From positions 372,001 through 436,000 of the forward strand of contig NZ_BLPF01000001.1 in NCBI RefSeq assembly GCF_011764425.1: 64,000 bases of DNA, in the 5' to 3' direction. How positions within the stretch are numbered: position 1 is the first letter of the stretch; each line of letters opens with the position of its first letter. The translations under genes were made by a program, and so were the position numbers. This document shows, piece after piece, positions 1 through 9,800 of the stretch. Under the pieces are notes generated by a model. That model did no database searches and was not told the origin of the DNA. It saw only the letters and a program-made list of their open reading frames with translations. The stretch comes from Phytohabitans houttuyneae (lineage in GTDB: Bacteria > Actinomycetota > Actinomycetes > Mycobacteriales > Micromonosporaceae).

Positions 1-177
1 GGTGGGCAGGCCGGCGGCGAGCAGCGCGCGGATGTGGCCGACGGCGGCGACGTCGGAGTCGCGGTACTGGCGGTAGCCGTTGGGCCGCCGCTGCGGGTGC
101 AGCAGTCCCTGCTCCTCGTAGTACCGCAGCAGCCACTCGCTCACGCCGGTGCGGCGGGACAGCGCGCCGATCCGCAT
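1..177 (-). CDS. MerR-family transcriptional regulator, N-terminal part
   Basis: The gene is cut by the window edge; 59 N-terminal residues are visible, starting at an ATG whose complement is at 175-177. It opens MRIGALSRRTGVSEWLLRYYEEQG, with the usual helix-turn-helix and the RYYEEQGLL stretch of MerR proteins, followed by a wing segment (NGYRQYRDSD). MerR proteins bind a dyad between widely spaced -35 and -10 boxes and twist the DNA to activate transcription. The gene is divergent from the SDR at 237, and a suitable dyad lies between them. The effector domain is outside the window, so the inducer is unknown. Confidence 0.93.
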   Translation of the reverse strand, partial: MRIGALSRRTGVSEWLLRYYEEQGLLHPQRRPNGYRQYRDSDVAAVGHIRALLAAGLPT

Positions 178-197
178 GTGACTCTCCGCATCCACCG

Positions 198-228
198 TTG
201 ACCTTCACACCGGTGTCAAAGTTTAGCG
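198..228 (+). promoter_or_regulatory. MerR-type promoter/operator in the divergent region
   Basis: TTGACC at 198-203 looks like a -35 box. It is followed by a dyad centred on ACACCGGTGT with outer CTT/AAG arms (about 203-222), then TTTAGC or TTAGCG near 222-228 as a weak -10, giving an 18-19 bp spacer. A long spacer holding the operator is the hallmark of MerR-controlled promoters. Transcription would begin at or just before the ATG at 237, so the SDR mRNA may be leaderless. Inference from sequence only. Confidence 0.55.
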
Positions 229-236
229 TCGGTCCC

Positions 237-880
237 ATGGCTGGAGCGGTGGTGATCGGGGCGGGCCCGGGGATCGGGCGTGCGGTGGCGGTGCGGCTGG
301 CACGGGAGGGCTTGGCGGTCGCGGTGATGGCTCGTACCAAGGAATCGGTCGAGGCGGCGGCCCGCGCGGTCGCCGCGGCGGGTGGGAAGGCACTGCCGCT
401 GGTCGCCGACGCCACCGACGAGGTGGCGTCGCGCGCGGCGCTGGATGCCGCGGAGGCCGCGCTCGGCCCGCGGACCTGGTGGTCTACAACGCGGCGCTGA
501 TCCGGCCGGACGCGGTCGGCGACCTGCCGGCGCGGGCCCACCTCGACGCGTGGGCGGTCAACGTGGTCGGCGCGATCACCGCCGCGGCCCGCGTGCTGCC
601 GGGGATGGCCGCGCGGGGCGCCGGCACGTTCATCGTGACGGGCGGGATGCCCGAGCCGAAGCCCGGCTACGTCTCGCTGTCGCTCGGCAAGGCCGGGGTG
701 CGTAGCCTGGTGGACCTGCTCGACCGGCAGTACGCCGCGGCCGGCGTCCACGTGGCGACGGTGACCGTGACAGGCGCGGTCGCGCCCGGTACCGCGTTCG
801 ACCCCGACGAGATCGCCGCGCACTACTGGCGGCTGCACACGCAGCGCCCGGAGGCGTGGGAGCGGGAGATCACGCACTGA
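237..880 (+). CDS. SDR-family oxidoreductase (frameshifted)
   Basis: A short-chain dehydrogenase-like protein of about 214 residues once an apparent -1 error is corrected. The N-terminal part (237-500 frame) has the Rossmann signature GAGPGIGRAVAVRLA. The C-terminal part continues one frame over from about 470 (DLVVYNAAL, then SLSLGKAGVRSLVDLL). Adding one C or G in the run at 467-472 restores LGPADLVVYNAA. The active-site region reads GYVSLSLGK rather than a clean YxxxK, as in a divergent actinobacterial SDR subgroup, so catalytic competence is uncertain. The start is the ATG at 237, divergent from and probably controlled by the MerR regulator. Substrate unknown. Confidence 0.75.
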
Positions 881-893
881 TCCATCGGGGGAC

Positions 894-2480
<1,587 letters not shown>

Positions 2481-2493
2481 GCCACCGCACGTC

Positions 2494-2533
2494 CCGGCGC
2501 GGAGGGGTCACCCTCCGCGCCGGTTCCTTTTCC
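2494..2533 (+). terminator. Rho-independent terminator of the xylanase gene
   Basis: A perfect 13-bp GC-rich stem (2494-2506 with 2511-2523) and a GTCA loop are followed by TTCCTTTTCC. It lies 13 nt after the xylanase stop. Confidence 0.85.
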
Positions 2534-2804
2534 AAGCAGGCGTGCCCCGGTCCGCGTCACCTGCGGACCGCATGCGCGGGCCCCGGGGGAAACGTGGAGC
2601 GCAGCGGAGCGTTTTCTTTGGGTGCTTTCCCGCGGGCACCGCGCAGGTCGGCGGCTCGCAGGGCTCGCCGGGATCCCCGACCTCCGCTGCCGGGTCCGCG
2701 ACACAAGCCCGGCGGTACCGCGCTCGTGCCCGCGTCGCCCTTGATCGGCGGAGGCAACCCGTCCACAACCGAGCGGGGTGGTCGCCGTTGCCGATGCCGA
2801 TCTG
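2534..2804. other. Intergenic stretch without a credible gene
   Basis: No ORF here resembles a known family. It contains GGAGCGCAGCGGAGCG (about 2594) and a CTTGATCGGCGG word near 2737. The block around 2773-2801 (GGGGTGGTCGCCG, then CCGATGCCGATC) has a counterpart on the other side of the R3 repeat (reverse strand, about 47785-47815). It is probably the degenerate outer part of the R1 repeat. Confidence 0.5.
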
Positions 2805-3060
2805 GGCGACCGCAGGGGTGAACAACGGTCTGGACCACACTGGGTCCTTGATCGGTGTAAACAAAGGCCCATAGAGCAGATCGTGGTCGTTCACTGCCCC
2901 TATAGGGGCAGTGAACGACCACGATCTCAACGGCAACCGGGGGTTGGGGGTGAGCTCGCCCACCGCGGAGGGTGAGGCCGCGGGAGCAACGGTCCGGACC
3001 ACGACGGACGTCGCGGTAGCCCGGATCTGTTCAAATTGGACCTTTTGAAACGGCTACCAG
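2805..3060 (+). repeat. Dispersed intergenic repeat, full copy R1
   Basis: About 255 bp that align, in inverted orientation, with 47404-47690. In order: a CCTTGATCGG module; GCCCATAGAGC; a perfect 50-bp palindrome (2878-2927); a G-rich stretch; a conserved core (2962-3029) with GAGGGTGAGG and the self-complementary GGTCCGGACC; and a terminal stem GGTAGCC (3015-3021) / GGCTACC (3052-3058). The core recurs at 23415-23482 and 41853-41920. It lies between two convergent genes. No protein is encoded. Confidence 0.85.
2878..2927. repeat. Perfect 50-bp palindrome inside R1
   Basis: Arm 2878-2900 (AGATCGTGGTCGTTCACTG then CCCC) is followed by TATA and the exact reverse complement at 2905-2927. There is no T-tract, so it is not a typical terminator. 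The arm differs from the R3 arm at two adjacent positions, and both are compensated in the opposite arm. Confidence 0.95.
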
Positions 3061-3092
3061 GATCGCACCCCACCCTGACGCCGGAGGATGCT

Positions 3093-4496
3093 CTATTCGG
3101 CGGCTCGGGGGCCGGGCTGGGCGGGCACGGCGCCGCCGTTGCGCTCCGGGTGTCCGTGGCCGTTTTCGTGCTGCTCCGGCTGGCCGTTGCGCGGGCTGGG
3201 ATCGAAGAGGCTTCGGGCGGGGGCCGGCACCTGCGCGGGCTCGGGCACGTACGCCGGCTCGGGCACCTGCGCCGCCTCCGGTGCGGGCGCCTCCTCCGCC
3301 GCCGGGGCGGGCTTCTGGCGCGGCGGCCCGACCTGCGGGTACTCGCCCGTCTGCACATTGGACGCCGCGGCCGCCATCACCGCGGCGGCGGCGAGGTCGG
3401 CGACCCGCTTCGCCTCCCGCTGCACGCGGGCGCGCACCTCCTTGGCGTGCCGCTCGGCCGAGTCGGCGGCGGTGCGGGTCTGCTCCAGCCGGTCGATCTC
3501 GCCGGCCAGGTCCTGCCGTACCGCGCCGAGCTGCTGCAACAGCTCCGCCACCTCGCGCTCGGCGACGTCGCCGTCGTGGCGCACCTGGGTCAGCTGCTGC
3601 TGCCCGGTGTCCAGCTCGCTCTGCAGCTGGGCCAGCGCCTGCCGGCGCATCTGGATCTCCTGCTGCACGAGCTGGAGCTGCTGCTGGTGGGAGGCCTGCT
3701 GCTCGTCCGCGCGCCGCCGGATCTCGGCCGCGTGCTGCTGCGCCTCGGCCAGCAGCGTGGCCGCGCTCTGCTCGGCGTGCGACCGCTCGTCGGTCATCTT
3801 GGCCTGCGCGGCGGTCAGCTGCTCGTTGAGCTCGCGCTCGGCGGCCGCCCGCCGGTCGGAGATCTCCCGCTCCACCGAGGCCTGCCACTGCTGCAGCTCC
3901 TGGTGGGTGCTGGCCCGCGCGGTCTCGGTCTCCTGCTGCGCCTGCGCCCGCGCCGCCTCGATCAGCGCCTCGGCGTCCGCGCGCGCCTGCTCGGCCCGCT
4001 GGGCGGCCTCCTCGTCGACCTGGTTGGCCGCCTGCACGCTGCGGTCGTGGGCGGCTTCACCCGCCGCCCGTACCCGCTCGGCGAGGTCGCGCGCGTCGGC
4101 GAGCGCCTTCTCCGCCTGCGCCTCGAGCGCGGCGGCCCGCTCGGCGGCCGCGTTGACCAGCAGCTCGCCCTGCTTTTCGGAAAGCTCCAGGATCTGGTCG
4201 ACCATCGTGCCGAGATCGCGGAACGACGCCTTCTCCAGCTGCCGCGGCCGGTCCCGCAGCTCGGTCAGCTCGGCGTGCAGGTCGGCGAACTCGGCCCGCG
4301 TCTGGTGCAGCTGCCCGGCCAGGTCGCGGATCTGGGCGAGCGCCTGGTCACGCTCCCTCGTGGCCGCGGCCATCCCGCTCTCCGCCTGGGCGACGAACCT
4401 GTCGACCTGGCCTTTGTCGTAACCACGCAGGGTGATCTGGAACCGCTGGGACGCCGCGCCCTCGGGCGCCGCAACCGCCTCACCACGCTGGGACAT
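3093..4496 (-). CDS. DivIVA-domain coiled-coil protein (Scy/FilP-like)
   Basis: A 467-residue cytoskeletal-type protein. The N-terminus has the DivIVA-like motif FQITLRGYDKGQVDRFVAQ (about residues 19-37). A very long Ala/Gln/Glu/Arg-rich coiled coil follows to about residue 370, then a Pro/Glu/Ala-rich tail with PEPAYVPEPAQVP repeats. Relatives in mycelial actinomycetes (DivIVA, Scy, FilP, often labelled cellulose-binding protein) organise polar growth and cell shape. The start at 4496 is preferred over the ATG at 4502 because GGAGG then has a 6-nt spacing. Which family member it is cannot be told from one sequence. Confidence 0.8.
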   Translation of the reverse strand: MSQRGEAVAAPEGAASQRFQITLRGYDKGQVDRFVAQAESGMAAATRERDQALAQIRDLAGQLHQTRAEFADLHAELTELRDRPRQLEKASFRDLGTMVDQILELSEKQGELLVNAAAERAAALEAQAEKALADARDLAERVRAAGEAAHDRSVQAANQVDEEAAQRAEQARADAEALIEAARAQAQQETETARASTHQELQQWQASVEREISDRRAAAERELNEQLTAAQAKMTDERSHAEQSAATLLAEAQQHAAEIRRRADEQQASHQQQLQLVQQEIQMRRQALAQLQSELDTGQQQLTQVRHDGDVAEREVAELLQQLGAVRQDLAGEIDRLEQTRTAADSAERHAKEVRARVQREAKRVADLAAAAVMAAAASNVQTGEYPQVGPPRQKPAPAAEEAPAPEAAQVPEPAYVPEPAQVPAPARSLFDPSPRNGQPEQHENGHGHPERNGGAVPAQPGPRAAE

Positions 4497-4711
4497 GCGC
4501 ATCCTCCAAACCGACGGGCAGCGAGCCGGGCCGCCGGCTGAGGGGGTGGCGGCCCGCCGCCCGCAAACGCTACCGTCACCGCGCCGCGAGCCATAGTGGG
4601 GTATCCGGGGCTGTCACGGTCAGACGTTTGATGACCTGATCCGCCAGTCCGCGCTGCCCGATCGGCGACCGTTCCCGACGGGTGGGTGACGACCCGCAGG
4701 ACCCGGCCGAC

Positions 4712-4738
4712 TTGATCGGCGGCGTATTGATCGGCGGC
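4712..4738. repeat. Short direct repeat TTGATCGGCGGC
   Basis: Two copies (4712-4723 and 4727-4738), 15 bp apart, lie between the DivIVA-like start and the cupin stop. The TTGATCGG word also occurs in the R1 and R3 repeats. The rest of 4503-4755 shows nothing I can name. Confidence 0.6.
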
Positions 4739-4755
4739 ATAGCCCTGGCCGACGC

Positions 4756-5178
4756 CTAGGCGCAGGGTGGCGGCGGCGCGTCCTGGGCGAACGGGGCGCC
4801 GGCCGGCAGGAGGTAGGTCACCTCCAGCACCAGCGGGGTCCGGCCCTCGTTGCGTCCGATGTGGACGTTGTGGGGGCCGGCCGGCTCGTGGACGAGGTCG
4901 CCGGCCTGGTAGACGTGGTCCACCTGGCAGTCCGCGCCGTAGTGGGTGAGCGTGCCGGCCGTCACCACGGCGTGGAGCGGGCCGTCGTGGTAGTGGTAGC
5001 CGGTGTCGCCGCCGGGCGCGATCGTGATCCGGCGCACCGCGACACGCGTGCCGCCGACCGTCTCGTCGTAGGTCAGCGTGGCGGTCACGCCGGTGGGCGG
5101 CGTGGCGCGGGCCGGAGCGCCGGCGATGAGCAGCGTGGCGACACATGCCGCGGCCGCGGCGACCTGGAAAGGCTTCAC
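4756..5178 (-). CDS. Secreted cupin-domain protein
   Basis: A 140-residue exported protein starting at GTG 5178 with a signal peptide (MKPFQVAAAAACVATLLIAGAPARA). The rest is a single cupin barrel: GYHYHDGPLHAVV supplies metal-ligand histidines of motif 1, and HEPAGPHNVHIG supplies motif 2. Two cysteines (DCQV and the C-terminal PPCA) could form a disulfide. Cupins of this type bind a metal and a small ligand; the reaction is not evident. It is divergent from the NUDIX gene with 91 bp between them. Confidence 0.75.
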   Translation of the reverse strand: MKPFQVAAAAACVATLLIAGAPARATPPTGVTATLTYDETVGGTRVAVRRITIAPGGDTGYHYHDGPLHAVVTAGTLTHYGADCQVDHVYQAGDLVHEPAGPHNVHIGRNEGRTPLVLEVTYLLPAGAPFAQDAPPPPCA

Positions 5179-5269
5179 CGACGTCCAACGGGCGGCCGGC
5201 GCCGCCGTGACGCCCCGCGGGCGGGCACGCCCCGGTCCGCGGGGTCGAGGACGACCCGGGTCAGGTCCT

Positions 5270-5785
5270 ATGGTGCGGGGCGTGCTGGCGATCGACGGGG
5301 AGAAGATGGCGTCCCATGCGGGCGGTCAGGACTGGCTCGTTTCGTGGCATCCGCCGGGTGACGAGCCGACCGGCCACCCGCACGGGGCGTCGGGTGTCTG
5401 CGTGGCCGGGGCGCACCTGGTGCTCATCAGCCACGACGGCGTGCACTGGGGCTTTCCCGGCGGCCGCCCCGAGGAGGGCGAGACGTTCGAGGAGACCCTG
5501 CGGCGCGAGGTCTGGGAGGAGGCCTGCGTCAAGGTGGTGTCGGCGCGGCTGCTCGGCTTCGTCCGCAGCCAGTGCGTGGCCGGCCACGAGCTCGGGCTGG
5601 TGCTGGTCCGCTCGATCTGGCGCGCCGAGGTCGAGGTCCGCCCGTGGCGGCCGGAGTTCGAGGTCGCCCACCGCCGGATCGTCCCGGCCTCGGAGGCCGC
5701 CGCCCACGTGTGCGACCCCGACGAGGCCAGCGGCCGGATCACCCACCGGGCCCTCGCCGAGGCCGGCCTGCGCGGGTCGGCGTGA
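5270..5785 (+). CDS. NUDIX hydrolase
   Basis: About 171 residues if the ATG at 5270 is used; the ATG at 5306 (MASHAGGQDW) is a reasonable alternative. The NUDIX box GRPEEGETFEETLRREVWEEACV matches Gx5Ex7REUxEExGU, except that the conserved Gly near its end is Cys. The acidic residues that bind Mg are intact. Such enzymes hydrolyse nucleoside diphosphates linked to another moiety. The start HPHGASGVCVAGAHLVLI resembles standalone housekeeping-type NUDIX proteins. Substrate unknown; no operon partner. Confidence 0.82.
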   Translation: MVRGVLAIDGEKMASHAGGQDWLVSWHPPGDEPTGHPHGASGVCVAGAHLVLISHDGVHWGFPGGRPEEGETFEETLRREVWEEACVKVVSARLLGFVRSQCVAGHELGLVLVRSIWRAEVEVRPWRPEFEVAHRRIVPASEAAAHVCDPDEASGRITHRALAEAGLRGSA

Positions 5786-5910
5786 TCGACGAGTGGCGCG
5801 AATCGCACCGGTGTTAAGGACTACTTGACGAATCTGAGCGGATGTGGCGGTAACCTACACTCGACATCCGGTCCGGGGCGTGCCCGGCGGTCAGCGTGCG
5901 GGAGGTGGTC

Positions 5911-6645
5911 GTGGCGTCGCCAGCGGTGCCCCCGATCGGCGCGCGGCTGCGGGCCGAGCGCGTCCGCCGGGGTGTCAGCATCCGCGGCCTGGCCCGCGAC
6001 ATCGGCGTCTCGGCGAGCCTGATCTCCCAGATCGAGACGGAAAAGAGCAGCCCGTCCGTCAGCACGCTGTACGCGATCTCCACCGCCCTCGGCATCTCCA
6101 TAGAGGAGCTGTTCGGCCCCTCGACGACCGAGGAGGCCGCGACCGAGGGCGAGGGTGAGCCCGCCGGCGCCGGCGAGCCGGCCGACGTGCGGGTCGTGCG
6201 GCTGCCCGCGTTCTCGCCGGCCGGTGACGGCGCGCTCCGCGAGGGTCCGGCGGCGGCCGCGCTGCTGACCGCCGCGCTCACCGCCGCGGGCACGGGCGAG
6301 CGGGTCGGCCCGGTCATCACGCCGGGCGAGCGCGAGGTGCTGACGCTGGACTCGGGCGTGACCTGGGAGCTGCTCGGCCGGATGCCGCACAAGCACGTGG
6401 AGTTCCTGCTCATCACGTACCAGCCGGGTGGCACCTCGTCGAGCTCCGGCCTGCTGATGCGCCACACGGGCATCGAGTTCGGCTTCGTGATCAGCGGTGA
6501 GCTGACGCTGTCGCTGGGCTTCGAGACGCACAAGCTGACGGCGGGCGACGCGGTCTCCTTCGACTCGTCCAACCCGCACGCCTACCGCAACGAGAGCACC
6601 GAGCCCGCCGTCGGCGTGTGGTTCGTGCTCGAGCGCTGGGCCTGA
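5911..6645 (+). CDS. XRE-family regulator with C-terminal cupin
   Basis: A 244-residue one-component regulator. A helix-turn-helix (about residues 10-65: [28 protein letters not shown]) is joined to a cupin sensor (about 165-240: [23 protein letters not shown]). The GTG at 5911 is chosen because GGGAGG sits 7 nt upstream; GTG 5896 is in frame but poorer. HTH-cupin proteins commonly control catabolic or transport operons and bind the substrate in the cupin. It lies directly upstream of the amidohydrolase-Liv operon, with palindromes between, so it is the likely local regulator. Inference from position. Confidence 0.88.
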   Translation: MASPAVPPIGARLRAERVRRGVSIRGLARDIGVSASLISQIETEKSSPSVSTLYAISTALGISIEELFGPSTTEEAATEGEGEPAGAGEPADVRVVRLPAFSPAGDGALREGPAAAALLTAALTAAGTGERVGPVITPGEREVLTLDSGVTWELLGRMPHKHVEFLLITYQPGGTSSSSGLLMRHTGIEFGFVISGELTLSLGFETHKLTAGDAVSFDSSNPHAYRNESTEPAVGVWFVLERWA

Positions 6646-6714
6646 GTCACCACTCAGTCGATCACGTGGCCGCCGCGTGCGCCACGGTGTACACAGCTGC
6701 GTTCACGAGGTCCC

Positions 6715-6761
6715 GAGTGTGTAAGTGGTATTGCACACGTGTGAACTAACAGCTTACACTC
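6715..6761 (+). promoter_or_regulatory. Promoter/operator of the amidohydrolase-Liv operon
   Basis: TTGCAC (6731-6736), an 18-bp spacer and TACACT (6755-6760) form a candidate promoter. The perfect palindrome CACACGTGTG (6734-6743) overlaps the -35 box. An outer inverted repeat GAGTGTGTAAG (6715-6725) / CTTACACTC (6753-6761) brackets it, so its right arm covers the -10. This is a good layout for a repressor; the XRE-cupin protein just upstream is the natural candidate. Confidence 0.6.
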
Positions 6762-6861
6762 CGGCCCTAAGACAGCTCTGAAATACCGCTGACCCCCACG
6801 CGAAACACACGCCGACACCCACCCCAAAGCCGCGTCGTGACCCGTGAGAGGACGGTGTCCA

Positions 6862-8529
6862 GTGACCCAGGCTGACCAGGAAGGCGTCCCCCGAAGAACG
6901 ATATTTCGCACCGGCGCGGCGGTCGGTGCCGCCGGCGCGATCGGCGCGGTCGCGGGCGCACCGCCGGCCGGCGCGCACGGCAGGCCGTCGGAGCGGGACC
7001 TCGTCCTGCACAACGGCGCGATCCACACGATGAACCGCCGCCACGACGTGGTACGCGCCCTGGCCATCCGGGACGGGCGGGTCGCGTACACCGGCAACAG
7101 CCTCGGCGCCGCCCTCCGCGCCGTGCCCGAACGACCGAGGGTGGTCGACCTGCGCGGGCGGGTCGCGATCCCGGGCATCATCGACAACCACAACCACATC
7201 GTGCTGATGGGCAACCGCCCCGGCCGCCACACTCCACTGGAGAACGCGTACTCGGTCGCCGACGTGCAGCAGACGTACCGGGCGCGGGCCAGGGGCGTGC
7301 CGGCCGGCGAGTTCGTCACCACGATCGGCGGCTTCCACTTCAACCAGTTCCGCGAGGTGCGCCTGCCCACCCTCGCCGAGCTCGACGCCGCGCTGCCGCA
7401 CCACCCGGCGTACGTCTCGGTCGGCTTCAGCGGCCCGTCGGCGACAAACAGCCTCGGCAAGGCGTTCTTCGAGGCGGCCGGCGTCACCGTCGGCGCGGAC
7501 GGCTCGATCGCCTCGGGCACGCAGACCGGCCGGGCCACGCTCGCGCTGCGCCAAGGGCTCACCCCCGAGCTGCGGCGGCGCGGTGCGCGGGACGCGATGG
7601 CGTACGCGCTCAGCGTCGGCGTCACCACGCACCTCGACCAGGGCGCGTTCCAGGCCACGGGCACGCCGGCCGACGGTGCCGCGCACGAGGACAACTACAC
7701 GATGCACCTGCCGTTCCTGGAGCTGTACGACCGGGGCGAGGCGCCGGTGCGGCTGCGCATCAACTTCCTGCACATGGACACCGACGCGGCCCTGCCCACG
7801 CTGGAGCAGCGGCTGCGCAACGCGTTCCCGTTCTTCGGCGACGACATGGTGCGCACGGGCGGGATCGGCGAGTTCATCGCCAGCGGCCTCGGCCCCAACT
7901 GGCTGGAGGCGGCCAAGCGGGTGGCGCGCGCCGGCTGGCGGGCGGAGGTGCACTCGCTGTCCCCCACCGACTTCCGCACCGAGATCGAGGGCTTCGAGGC
8001 GGTCGACGCCGAGGTGTCCATCAAGGACCTGCGGTGGGTGGTGGCGCACGTCCCGTTCATCACCGAGGACTACGTCGACCGGCTCAAGGCGCTCGGCGGC
8101 GGCCTCTCGCTGACCGGCTGGCGCTACCTGGCCGGCACCGGCACGGCCGCGGGGCCGCCGTTCCGCATGATCGTGGACAACGGCATCCACGCGGGCATGA
8201 GCTCCGACGGCATGCAGATCGCCCCGATGAACCCGTTCATCCACGCGTACTACGCCGTCACCGGCCGCAACGCGCTCGGCGCGGTCGTCAACGACGGCCA
8301 GCAGATCACCCGCCGCGAGGTCCTCGACCTCTACACCCGCGACAACACCTGGTTTCTCGGCAAGGCCGACGAGGACCAGCTCGGGGTGCTGGAGGACGAC
8401 CGGCTCGGCGACGTCGTGGTCCTGGACCGCGACTACTTCCGCGTACCCGAGGACGAGATCCGCCACGTGCGGTCCGTGCTGACCGTCGTCGGCGGATCCG
8501 TCGTGCACGACACCGGGAAGGTGCATTGA
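6862..8529 (+). CDS. Tat-exported amidohydrolase, Amidohydro_3 family (paralogue 1)
   Basis: A 555-residue metal-dependent hydrolase. A twin-arginine signal (PRRTIFRTGAAVGAAGAIG) precedes the enzyme, which opens DLVLHNGAIHTMNRRHDVV. Metal-site residues are present: HxH at His110/His112 (PGIIDNHNHI), His364 (AEVHSLS), His396 (VVAHVPF) and Asp449 (MSSDGMQIAP). The family removes acyl or formyl groups from amides or deaminates cyclic compounds; the substrate cannot be told. GTG 6862 is preferred because GAGAGGA lies 9 nt upstream; GTG 6844 is in frame. First gene of the operon, 2 nt before the binding protein. It is clearly paralogous to the gene at 13262. Confidence 0.87.
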   Translation: MTQADQEGVPRRTIFRTGAAVGAAGAIGAVAGAPPAGAHGRPSERDLVLHNGAIHTMNRRHDVVRALAIRDGRVAYTGNSLGAALRAVPERPRVVDLRGRVAIPGIIDNHNHIVLMGNRPGRHTPLENAYSVADVQQTYRARARGVPAGEFVTTIGGFHFNQFREVRLPTLAELDAALPHHPAYVSVGFSGPSATNSLGKAFFEAAGVTVGADGSIASGTQTGRATLALRQGLTPELRRRGARDAMAYALSVGVTTHLDQGAFQATGTPADGAAHEDNYTMHLPFLELYDRGEAPVRLRINFLHMDTDAALPTLEQRLRNAFPFFGDDMVRTGGIGEFIASGLGPNWLEAAKRVARAGWRAEVHSLSPTDFRTEIEGFEAVDAEVSIKDLRWVVAHVPFITEDYVDRLKALGGGLSLTGWRYLAGTGTAAGPPFRMIVDNGIHAGMSSDGMQIAPMNPFIHAYYAVTGRNALGAVVNDGQQITRREVLDLYTRDNTWFLGKADEDQLGVLEDDRLGDVVVLDRDYFRVPEDEIRHVRSVLTVVGGSVVHDTGKVH

Positions 8530-8531
8530 GC

Positions 8532-9800
8532 ATGTTCAGGAAAGGGATAGTCGCCGCGGCCGCTCTGCTCCTCCTGGCCACCGCGGCCTGCGAGTCCAAG
8601 TCGCCGTCCGAGGACGCGGGCGCGGCCGGGCCGTCGGCGGCCAGCGGCGACCCGATCGTCGTCGGCTCGACGCTCTCGCTCAGCGGCGCGTTCGCCGCCA
8701 CCGGCGCCATCCACAAGATCGCCGGCGAGCTGTTCGTGGAGCGGCTGAACGCCTCGGGCGGCCTGCTCGGCCGGCCGGTGCGGTGGACCGTGCGGGACGA
8801 CGAGTCCGACCAGGCCAAGGTGAGCACGCTGTACGAGCAGCTGATCAGCCAGGACAAGGTGGACCTGATCATCGGCCCGTACGCCACGCCGAACATCCTG
8901 AGCGCGATGGCCGTGGCCGCCCGCCACCGGTACACGATGCCGCAGCACACCGCCGTCATCGCACCGCTGCTGACGTACGAGTGCCAGTTCCCGGCCTGGT
9001 CGATCGGCCCGACACCGAACGAGTTCGTGCCGAACCAGCTCTTCGAGGCGACCGCCAGCCTGGCCACGCCGCCGAAGCGGATCGCGGTCCTGACCAACCA
9101 GAACGGGTCGACGGACTTCGTGTCGTACGGCTCCGGCGACAACAAGACCGGCGCCGTCTCCGTCACCAAGCAGAAGGGCCTGGACCTGGTGCTGGAGGTG
9201 CGGTACCCGCCGACCACCACCGACTGGGCGCCGATCGCGGCCCGGGTGCGGGACGCCAAGCCCGACCTCGTCATCAACAACGGCCTCGGCGTCGACCCGG
9301 TCAACCTGCTGCAGGCGATGGCCCAGCTCGGCTACAAGCCGCCGATGATGTTCAGCCTCTTCCCCGCGCCCGGCCCGCCGCTAGGCCTCGGCGCGACCTC
9401 GGACGGGCTGCTGTCGGTCAGCATCTTCGAGCCGAACAAGTCCACACTGGACAAGCTCGGCGGCGACGCGACCACGATCGTCAACGACTTCAAGACGCGC
9501 GCCACCGCCGCCAAGCTGCCGTACACGGTCTTCGAGACACAGGCGGCCGCCTCCTGGAACGCCTGGGAGATCCTGGTCGCCGGCGTCAAGGCGGCCGGCG
9601 GCACCGACCAGGCCAAGATGTGCGACGCGCTGCACTCGGGTGGCGCGGACACCACGTTCAGCGGCCACCTGACCTTCGACCCGGCGCAGAACAACTTCTG
9701 GCCCACGACGCAGACCATCAAGCAGATCCAGAACGGCGACTGGGTGACGGTCTGGCCGAAGGACCGGGCGGCCGGCGAGCTTCGCGGCCCCACACCATGA
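8532..9800 (+). CDS. Liv-type ABC transporter substrate-binding lipoprotein
   Basis: A 422-residue periplasmic-binding-fold lipoprotein. The signal ends in LLATAAC with lipidated Cys20. The mature part opens PIVVGSTLSLSGAFAATG, typical of the branched-chain amino acid/amide (HAAT) receptor family with its two-lobed fold. It captures the ligand outside the cell for the LivH/LivM permeases that follow. Its stop overlaps the LivH start (ATGA at 9797-9800). HAAT receptors bind amino acids, amides, urea or aromatic acids. The adjoining amidohydrolases suggest an amide or its hydrolysis product, but that is inference. Confidence 0.92.
   Translation: MFRKGIVAAAALLLLATAACESKSPSEDAGAAGPSAASGDPIVVGSTLSLSGAFAATGAIHKIAGELFVERLNASGGLLGRPVRWTVRDDESDQAKVSTLYEQLISQDKVDLIIGPYATPNILSAMAVAARHRYTMPQHTAVIAPLLTYECQFPAWSIGPTPNEFVPNQLFEATASLATPPKRIAVLTNQNGSTDFVSYGSGDNKTGAVSVTKQKGLDLVLEVRYPPTTTDWAPIAARVRDAKPDLVINNGLGVDPVNLLQAMAQLGYKPPMMFSLFPAPGPPLGLGATSDGLLSVSIFEPNKSTLDKLGGDATTIVNDFKTRATAAKLPYTVFETQAAASWNAWEILVAGVKAAGGTDQAKMCDALHSGGADTTFSGHLTFDPAQNNFWPTTQTIKQIQNGDWVTVWPKDRAAGELRGPTP

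Noticed and set aside
2878-2927. The R1 palindrome as an ordinary rho-independent terminator
   Set aside because: There is no T-tract, it lies about 400 bp after the xylanase stop, a proper terminator already exists at 2494, and a copy with compensatory changes occurs elsewhere.
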